Positions 57,653 to 64,000 of a stretch of DNA of 64,000 bases are shown piece after piece; positions within the stretch are counted from its first letter, which is position 1, and every line of letters begins with the position of its first letter. The translations under genes and the position numbers were made by a program. Below the pieces are notes generated by a model, which made no database searches, was not told where the DNA came from, and was given only the letters and a program-made list of their open reading frames with translations. Origin of the DNA: Cenococcum geophilum 1.58 (lineage: Eukaryota; Ascomycota; Dothideomycetes; Gloniales; Gloniaceae); NCBI GenBank assembly GCA_001692895.1, contig KV748226.1:746329-810328 (forward strand), read 5' to 3'.

Positions 57653-59963
57653 TCACATGACAACAGCAACATGGTCGTCCTAGGCGCGTCAGCATTTCTC
57701 CATCTAGGATGTCGTAGTATGGGAAGGTACGTACCATGTACTTGCTAATGTCGCCCAAAAAGCACGCCGCGATGATAGACACGCCTCCAAATGCGATGCT
57801 CGAGTAATACACCCATTTATATGCTTCGGCAAAAGCAACCTGGCCCGCCTTTACAATAGTCTCGTACGCAATCTCGTTTCCTTTGATTCCTGGCAAGAAC
57901 GCGACCTCTTCGATCAAGCTCGCGCCAGTTAGTATAATGGTTTCCTCGATTAGTTTTAGGTCGGTGATATTCATCATGAGCATGGCGCCACCAATATAAT
58001 GCGTAGCGGCCGGCACGAACTTGTTGATGAAGACGTTGTAGTAGGCGCAGTAACCGATTGAACCACCGATGACGCGGATGGAAAGGGTGAGTGCGGCAAC
58101 GGTCGCAATGAGGTCGTCTGGGCATATGATGGTTGTCATTATTGAGGCGGGGACGACAATGCCGCCGATGCCGAGTGAGGCGACGATCAGGATCCCCCAG
58201 AGTTTGTAGAGGTTATCTGGCGTAGCTACCGCAAGAGCTCCGCAGCCTGTGGGAGTGTTAGAAATCAGGATTAAATATTTGGGGACTTCAGATGTTGAAT
58301 GGTGAAATCAAAGACCCACCCGCTGTCATGAGCACAGATGAGACAATCAAAAGCTCCTTGTTGTGACCTCTGAAAACACTAAGAAGCCAGAGAACGACAA
58401 ATGCACCTGCTAGAATGCCAAACCCGACAGGAATCCCGCGAATCCCGACGCCGACCGGCTACGACTTTGTTAGAATTATAAATATACGAGGTCTAGAGGA
58501 AGTCTCGTACATCATGTCCATACACGTTGAAAGCCTGTGTAGGCCAAAACATAAGAATTGAGAAGAAGTTGGCTCCAGAGATAAACGTAATGACCAAGGT
58601 GAGAACGAGAATTCTAGGAGCTTGGCCCAAACGCTTCGGAAACATCGGATAGGATACGAAGAAGCTCTCCCAGATGAGAAATGCGGCGATGAGGACGACG
58701 CCGAGAAGCAATGGAACGAGTACGTGTGCTGTGTGCCATTTATACTACGGACTCATTAGCAAGGGAGATATTAATAGGATAAACGAGAATGGCATTGTCG
58801 AAGAAACGAGAAAGACAAAAGATTATGCTGCTTACCTGATAGCCACCCCATTGCATACCCATCATGAAGAGCAGCATGCCCGAGATGCTCAGGAATCCAC
58901 CCACATAGTCAATTTGCTGAATGATTTCACGGCGAGTCAAGCCTTGAGAGTTGACTCGTGGCGGGGGAAAGTAGAAAACGGCTGTGAGCACCAGGCCAAT
59001 GAATGCCCAAATTCCGCAAATAAGGCCGCAGTAGCGCCAAGTCGAGTGGTGAGCGATTAACTGCGCCCAGAGAACTGATGGACAGAACGGAATAATTGTG
59101 AAGACTAGGACTGCCACATATTTGCCGCGCTTGGCAGTGGGAGCTAACTCTGAAGTCGCAGCGAGAGCTGTTAATTCGTTAATGCCAGCTCCAATTCCAG
59201 CAAATGTCATGCCGCCTGCAGCTCCCGTCAATATCTTGTTTGCCTATAACGAACGGAAGACGAACAGATGAAGATATTCATGGAGTGAGCAGTTGATGAT
59301 ACGATCATCCCAAGAATTATAAAACTCGCGCCGATGAGAGCCACGTAACGTCTACCGATCAAATCTGACAAAGACCCGACGAAAGGGCAGACAGCTGCAA
59401 GGGAGAGTAGGTTTGCTAAAACAAACCAAATCCATCGGTCGGCGCCTCCAATGTCCCGGTAAATATACGGTGGTATCTGTGCGACACTCAGGAACCACTT
59501 TCGTTGAAACCAATAGTAAGGGACTTACACCACCAAAGAGATAGATGGGAATCTGGGATCCAGTCCATAGGAATGCCTAGAGAAAATTTAGACCAAATCC
59601 ACACGCTGGAGGCAGTAAGGTAATACCATGGCAACCAGTGACATTATCCTCTTCTTCGTTATCTACTCTAGCCATCAGTACTACTGTAGGCTGATTCATA
59701 GGAAGGCTCGCCATACTGGAGGCTCATGGTCATGATCCAGATCGTCTCCTGTTTGGTATTGCTATTAGTAATGTGAGGCGTGAAGCGTGGAAAATTGCAA
59801 GCTTGCCATATGTTCGCAGTCCATCCTTCTCGTAATAATTCGTATGTCCCGGAACGCGATCATGGATAGGAACCTGCTCAAGATTCTGCGCGCCGACTTT
59901 TTCGTGAGTAATTACGTTATGGTGAGCCTCGACCGAACCCTCAGAGCTATTGTTGTCCGTCAT
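57653..59963 (-). CDS. TRI12-type major facilitator superfamily efflux transporter
   Basis: Ten exons (minus): 59963-59807, 59748-59717, 59662-59627, 59576-59529, 59476-59303, 59243-58836, 58744-58511, 58458-58320, 58246-57735, 57679-57653. They join in frame to 588 aa, the normal length for the fungal TRI12 family of 14-TM drug/proton antiporters. A polar N-terminus (HDRVPGHTNYYEKDGLRTYG) precedes the first helices (MSLVAM, AFLWTGSQIPIYLFGG). The MFS motif SLSDLIGRRYVALIG lies between TM2 and TM3; later come INELTALAATSELAPTAKRG, YFPPPRVNSQGL and GGSIGYCAYYNVFINKF. It ends DDHVAVVM. It most likely exports small molecules such as secondary metabolites or xenobiotics at the plasma membrane; the substrate cannot be told from sequence and no biosynthetic cluster is visible. 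The first intron is GC-AG. The fifth (59302-59244) is uncertain. Confidence 0.86.
59749..59806 (-). other. GC-AG intron of the MFS gene
   Basis: Donor GCAAGC, acceptor AAACAG, 58 bp, with ATTACTAATAG as branch region. The join gives LRTYG-DDLDHDHEPP in frame, as expected for the family. Confidence 0.75.
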
Positions 59964-60100
59964 GCTGGCCTAGTTGTTAGAAAATGAGGGGTGGAGGGGC
60001 AAAAAAAGGAGCGCGCACTCCCAAAAGTCGAGGTGGTCGTCGCAAAAAGCACAGGTCGCTAGGTGAAAGAGAAATGCCTGATTAATGGCGACTGTGGTGA

Positions 60101-60106
60101 TATATA
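60101..60106 (-). promoter_or_regulatory. Possible TATA box of the MFS gene
   Basis: TATATA, about 140 bp upstream of the MFS start codon in otherwise GC-balanced sequence. Position is suitable, evidence is motif only. Confidence 0.35.
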
Positions 60107-60109
60107 GGC

Positions 60110-60508
60110 TGGGTTGCGGTCGTACACTAGGGATTCTAGGGAAGTGAGTGGAGGACGTCTGTGGCGCACGCCCCTCAATTCCATGCTCTGTGCACGGACG
60201 GAATCCTTCCCGTCCGGAGCAGCTGCCGCATTGCAGCGCTTTCCGTGGTAAGCCTGCACTGTGAGTGGCCCTTTATCCTCTTGCCATACTACGGTATCAG
60301 GCATAAGTTTCGTTAGTACGTCCCGTCTGACATGGATTATTGACAAGGATAAGACAGGCCGTCTGGTTAATAACGTGTGACAATCTTTTAAAGTAACCAA
60401 TGAGAAAAAAGGAATCCCTTTGCCAAGCTCCACGCATATTAATACCGTAGTATGCCCTTGACCTCCGGCTCCATAGACAGGAGGCCACTATCCACGAATG
60501 GAACCTTA
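60110..60508. other. MFS upstream region, no gene
   Basis: Overlapping open frames on the minus strand (60433-60059, 60536-60297) show no domain, no intron continuity and atypical composition. I treat this as 5' flank. Confidence 0.5.
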
Positions 60509-60633
60509 CGGAGGTACATGCCCTAATGTTTGTCACACCGCCCTGGTTCTGCCACCAACTAAATCATTCTGCCCATACAAAATAATCCCTGCGAGCGCGG
60601 GCGGTGTAACAAACATTAGGGCATGTACCTCCG
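60509..60633. mobile_element. Small MITE (MITE-B) with 35-bp inverted repeats
   Basis: 125 bp, ends CGGAGGTACATGCCCTAATG and its inverse; 34 of 35 terminal bases match. TA is duplicated (60507-60508 and 60634-60635), so Tc1/mariner-type. It lies between the MFS promoter side and the 3' end of the nuclease-like gene and is not RIP-mutated. Confidence 0.88.
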
Positions 60634-60779
60634 TACTACCAAATGATCCAATATCACGATAGATCGAGAAATGGGAATCGGTGCCAAAGTGCCCATTTCC
60701 AATACTTAGATGTCACGATGGTTACAAATTGTAAGTAGAAACTATTCTAACGAAGGGTTTCTCATTATGTATTCTTACG

Positions 60780-60926
60780 TTTCGCTACTCTTTCCTCTTG
60801 CTCAATATACCTTACTTCATCACTAGAAGTAATCTGGGTCGTTGTCCTCCATACGTCTCGCTACTCTCTTCTCTTGTTCAACATACTTTGCTTCATCACT
60901 AGAAGTAATCTGTTCTGGAGGCGTCT
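60780..60926. repeat. 76-bp tandem duplication across the gene's stop codon
   Basis: CTTCATCACTAGAAGTAATC occurs at 60815 and again at 60891, 76 bp apart, with the flanking sequence also duplicated. Because 76 is not a multiple of three, the second copy is read in another frame and gives the TAG at 60823-60825. Confidence 0.85.
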
Positions 60927-62031
60927 CCGATCTTTTGCGCTTCCTAAGTCCGGGTTCAATTAAACTCCTGCTAAGTGATTCCTGTCGTTGTACCTTAGTC
61001 TCCGCCTTAGTAAGATACTTGCAGAATTGTTCAGCAGAGACTACTAATTCTTGATCTTCATCTCCAATCTCATCTCGTGCAAGTTCTTTATTAGCGAAGT
61101 CTCTGAGTTGAAGTCGTAAGCCTGGATGATTGGTCGGGTTTCCTTGGTCGTCGCGAAACGCCTGTGAACGTTAGAAATTAAGGACGAAAGAATATTGCCT
61201 TAGAATGGGGCATACCTCATCCGCAATTTCTTGGACCACTCTTAGCTCATCCCCATCAGCAGTGTTGACCACATGAGTTCGCCATACCGACAATGTCGCT
61301 TTACGCGACCCTTTATTGCCGTATTCAATGTCTAGACCGACAACAACTCGCACGCTAGCATCCGAGTCCAGAAGATAGTCTTCGGCCAGCCGGCCTAACT
61401 CCTTCTTTTTCTGCGAGTATGCAACTTCAATTATAACGCCAGGGTAATATGCATCCTCGTGCCAGAAAGAGGCGTCCGGCTCATGTTTCGATTTTTTGCC
61501 AGGCGGAGCATCGTCGACTGGAAAATAGATTGTAGTACAACGGGCTGGCTCCACCTTCTGCGCGAACACAGCTGCCCCGTTTGACCCATCGCAAATCAGT
61601 CTCAGCTGACTGCAAATCGCTTGTTCAACACCAGCGATGAACCTTTCATGTATACTGGTCGGCATGCGGACAGTAACTTGATTCTTCCTTCCGTCGTAGT
61701 CATATCTGTTCGGTTTCTATTGTTAACTAGCACCTCTATCCTGCATAGAGATCACGTACCGTGTCTTGTCCTTAACAAATCCGAATAGCGAGTCGTCTTG
61801 CCTAAGCTGACGCTCTATCTCATCGTACTCCCCTCGTGCAAGCTGAAATTCTGTCCACGGGTGTCGCTTGGCGTGCCGTCCAGCTTGGATATCCTTGAAA
61901 AGCGCGATGACTCGGGAAGCTTGGGTAAAGTTTTTCTTGCAAGTTGGCGGAGGCGTTAAAGGCGCGCCTAGGAAGCTTGAAGGAGGTGTAATATTCTGCT
62001 GGTCTTTTAGAGGAGCCCGCAACATAGACAT
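60823..62031 (-). CDS. Fungal protein with PD...ExA nuclease-like (Uma2-type) core
   Basis: Three exons (minus): 62031-61760, 61705-61216, 61161-60823; introns of 54 and 54 bp with GTACGT/GTATGC donors and TTAAC/CTAAC branch sites. They join in frame to 366 aa. The start is the first ATG after an in-frame TGA. The N-terminus is Pro-rich, followed by a conserved-looking helical part (KNFTQASRVIALFKDIQ, YDEIERQLRQDD). The core has PDASFWHEDAYYPGVIIEVAYSQ spread over residues 167-189, with Asp168 and Glu184, then KELGRLAEDYLLDSDASVRVVVGLDIEY. This layout is that of PD-(D/E)XK/Uma2-like restriction-endonuclease folds. The C-terminus is charged, with a KRKRS nuclear-type signal. Catalysis is inferred; no substrate can be proposed. 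The stop codon arises in a 76-bp tandem duplication. Confidence 0.78.
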
Positions 62032-62139
62032 AGCCGTAGATTGTGCTACAAGTTGGGCCGCATCGCGAAGTTGAGTGGTGATTGTGGGTTCGGGAGTTCA
62101 GTTAATGTACCTCAGCGAGCTCAGATTACCTCAGCAAAC

Positions 62140-62243
62140 AACGCGGTCGGCATGGTTATGACGGTGGGGCCCCACCGCCTGTGTTTTTCGGCAGTATTAA
62201 ACCGTCATAACTATGCCGACGGTCATAACCCTATCACCTACGT
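62140..62243. mobile_element. MITE-C copy 1, left end lost
   Basis: Shares CATAACTATGCCGACGGTCATAACCCTATCACCTACGT at its right end (62206-62243, longer than needed to identify it) with the copy at 62940-63075, and the GTGGGGCCCCACCGCCTG centre. The outer 20 bp of the left inverted repeat is missing. Confidence 0.8.
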
Positions 62244-62246
62244 TAT

Positions 62247-62334
62247 TACCAATTTCAGCTCAACCAAGGGTTTCCCTAAGCACCAGGCCCTAAGAACCAG
62301 GCCCAAAGGCTCCCTTCTTAACCTAAAGAGGCAA
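62247..62334 (+). repeat. 88-bp direct repeat, copy 1
   Basis: CTCAACCAAGGGT...AAGAGGCAA; about 90% identical to 62836-62923. Confidence 0.85.
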
Positions 62335-62342
62335 CAGACTTA

Positions 62343-62823
62343 GGGCTCGTTTGCTAACTTTTTTCACCTGTTCACGCCTGCCTGTTCGTCGCCCAAAAAA
62401 CCCACCTGGAACGAATAGGCAACAGGTAGGAGCTGCTTGTTTACCTCACCTGTTCAATTTCCACCTGTTGGGCCGTCTTGGCGGCTGAAATTAATGTTCA
62501 CCTGGCCTGTTCGACGTCCTCGCGCTTGCCGCGATTTATATAGTCAAAAGTAGTATAGATTGCGCGATTCCGCCCACCTGGGCCATCGAACAGGTGGAAT
62601 TCCACCTGCACCCTCTGTAGAAAAGGGGGGGTCCTGTATGTTCACCTAGGCGGCCTATTCGGTCAATCCGACCTCGATTATGATGTTTTTTCGAAGGATT
62701 GTGCGCATCACGTGGTTCTCACCAACTTCCTCTGGTAAATGAACCGCTCTCACCCCTACACGAGCGCTTAATTTGATCCACCGGTGAGCGCGAACAGGTG
62801 AAAAATAGTTAGTAAACGAGCCC
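62343..62823. mobile_element. Non-autonomous DNA transposon (MITE-D) with CACCTGTTC subterminal repeats
   Basis: 481 bp. Inverted ends GGGCTCGTTTGCTAACTTTT and, read inward from the right, GGGCTCGTTTACTAACTATT, then CACCTGTTC on both sides. ACCTGTTC/GAACAGGT recurs about ten times inside. No open frame. The GGGCTCGTTTG end suggests a PIF/Harbinger or hAT relative; flanking bases (TTA/TCA) do not give a clear duplication, so the superfamily is open. Confidence 0.75.
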
Positions 62824-62835
62824 TCAGACAGCTAT

Positions 62836-62923
62836 TACCAAATTTAACTCAACCAAGGGTTGCCCTAAGGACCAGGCCCTAAGAACCAGGCCCAAAGGCT
62901 CCCTTCTTGACCCGAAGAGGCAA
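62836..62923 (+). repeat. 88-bp direct repeat, copy 2
   Basis: Partner of 62247-62334. Its left flank reads GACAGCTATTACC and lacks MITE-C, i.e. it shows the uninterrupted form of the site. Confidence 0.85.
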
Positions 62924-62939
62924 GGCATTCGGACAGCTA

Positions 62940-63075
62940 ACGTAGGTGATAGAGTTATGACGGTCGGCATAGTTGTGACAGTGGGGCCCCACCGCCTGCA
63001 ATCGGGCCTTCGTCAGCAATATGATATTCTAAACCATCATAACTACGCCGACGGTCATAACCCTATCACCTACGT
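62940..63075. mobile_element. MITE-C copy 2, complete
   Basis: 136 bp, ACGTAGGTGATAGAGTTATG...CATAACCCTATCACCTACGT with TA at 62938-62939 and 63076-63077. Inverted repeats of about 40 bp cover most of the element; centre GTGGGGCCCCACCGCCTG. Confidence 0.87.
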
Positions 63076-63077
63076 TA

Positions 63078-63704
63078 TACCACTTTTGACCAACTCTCAG
63101 TAGGCGGTCTGGTAGCGAGGTAAATTCCGAATGAACTTTCGCCAAATCCTACGGCGGCCTTGGTTGTTCCAGCTGTACTCCCGGTTTCTTAATTTGAAAG
63201 ACAATACCGAGAACATTGGCCTGCAGACCGATAATCTGGGCATCATGACTGGCTCGCCCTAGTGTTCGATCCCCCGCTTGTCTCGATTTCGTATTGATCG
63301 CCCTTCTGCGTCCTGAATAAATCATCTACCATGACCCCTTCATAGAGTCATGTGCACGACCAGCTTCACTCTTGGGGATCTGCTTGATTGCCACCAACTG
63401 CACATAGTAATTGTAGTGAAGCCGTATGCTTGGCTGCAAGAACCTTGCTTCCAACGAACTTAAGGCTAAGTGTCGTGATCTTTGTCAAATATCGTGAGGT
63501 CTCCACAGGTACGATATTGCCAAATTTCATCAGCAATTATAGATACAGCGTTATATTCGCGTTTTCGCGGAGGCAGGTAAAAGAGAGAAAGAGGATCCGT
63601 CAGGCAAGTTCTAAAGTTAGTTTAATTTAATTCTCCTAGCCAACCAGAATAATTCTCCAGGGTTAGTAGCAATCAAGCGAGATTAGATGCGAATTTGAAA
63701 TCTC
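63078..63704. other. Intergenic, no gene recognised
   Basis: Balanced composition. The open frame at 63388-63630 has no motif and no sign of splicing. Confidence 0.45.
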
Positions 63705-63727
63705 TTTTTTTTTTTTTTTTTTTTTTT
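63705..63727. repeat. 23-bp poly-T tract
   Basis: Uninterrupted T run. Sequence to its right is AT-richer and TE-like. It could be the poly-A tail of a minus-strand retroelement or a simple repeat. Confidence 0.8.
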
Positions 63728-64000
63728 ATATCCGTTGTATTATACTACGTACAATACTGCGTATGCAGCCTCTAGGCTATGGCGCTATAGTTCTATATAA
63801 CATGAATCCTTCCTAGGCAGCTTAACATGTACTAGTAGCTAAGTGGACACTCTGGCCCGTTTTTTAAAAATGCTAGGGGAGCTCTAGCGACTAGTGTTTT
63901 TTCGTTCTGGTATTTTGCTTACTATGGTCCAGTTTACACCAAGAAAAGGAATCCTGGCTCTTTTATCTATTTCTGCCGTATTCTGCCGTTCCTAGAGTAG
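63728..64000 (+). mobile_element. Possible start of another RIP-affected transposon
   Basis: A frame opening MVQFTPRKGILALLS (63926 onward) resembles the N-terminus of fungal Tc1-like transposases (QFTPRKR...), with a stop soon after. The window ends before any catalytic domain, so this is tentative. Confidence 0.35.

Noticed and set aside
57208..57683. Open frames on the plus strand downstream of the MFS gene
   Set aside because: No domain or intron pattern; 57492-57683 overlaps the last MFS exon in antisense.
60059..60536. 124- and 79-codon open frames upstream of the MFS gene
   Set aside because: No motif, overlapping frames; better explained as promoter sequence plus part of MITE-B.
1..64000. 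CRISPR arrays, tRNA or rRNA genes
   Set aside because: Tandem arrays here have no spacers, and no cloverleaf or rRNA-like stretch was noticed by eye; a covariance-model scan was not possible.

Overview
The window looks like a chromosome segment of a filamentous ascomycete (Pezizomycotina; a Dothideomycete is my guess, from the style of the genes and not from any search). Genes carry many short introns (about 49-91 bp) with GT-AG (once GC-AG) borders and CTAAC/CTGAC-like branch sites. Two sharply different compartments are visible.

Compartment 1 (1 to about 49,425) is AT-rich and holds only transposable elements, all decayed in the manner of repeat-induced point mutation (RIP): coding frames keep their family motifs, but Trp and Gln codons have become stops and catalytic Asp codons have become Asn. 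The elements are nested, and most insertions can be proven from exact target-site duplications. A Ty1/copia remnant (1-4540) is split by a pogo-like DNA transposon (1199-3252). A Ty3/gypsy element on the minus strand (gypsy-1, 5021-27293) was hit by a 444-bp TRIM-like element (5929-6372), a complete copia element (8591-14653) and a complete 10.6-kb gypsy element (15912-26552). A hAT transposase relic (27.7-36.0 kb) contains a MITE (28026-28442) and a second complete copia element (29651-35650). A Tad-like LINE (36.0-38.8 kb) contains a second copy of that MITE (38180-38616). An hAT element (38833-45271) is interrupted inside its transposase by a short copia derivative (41034-43560). A 1.3-kb hAT-type non-autonomous element (45864-47166) is filled with a 12-bp minisatellite. 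A piggyBac-like element (47206-49424) ends the compartment.

Compartment 2 (49.4-64.0 kb) has balanced composition and three gene models that can be read through their introns, all on the minus strand: a large NO VEIN/sacsin-like protein with an N-terminal HSP90-type ATPase domain and a C-terminal DUF3883 domain (49774-55369); a TRI12-type major facilitator transporter (57653-59963); and a small protein with a PD...ExA nuclease-like core (60823-62031). A broken gene remnant, possibly from a transcription factor, lies at 56.2-56.65 kb. Several small MITEs (60509-60633 and a cluster at 62140-63077) sit between or beside the genes. A poly-T tract and a possible new transposon start at the right edge.

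The three genes show no obvious common pathway. The most notable points are the large ATPase/DUF3883 gene next to the repeat boundary, the TRIM, the minisatellite-bearing hAT element with related arrays in four neighbouring sequence contexts, and the chain of datable nested insertions. No tRNA, rRNA, CRISPR, telomere array or prokaryotic-type operon was seen.
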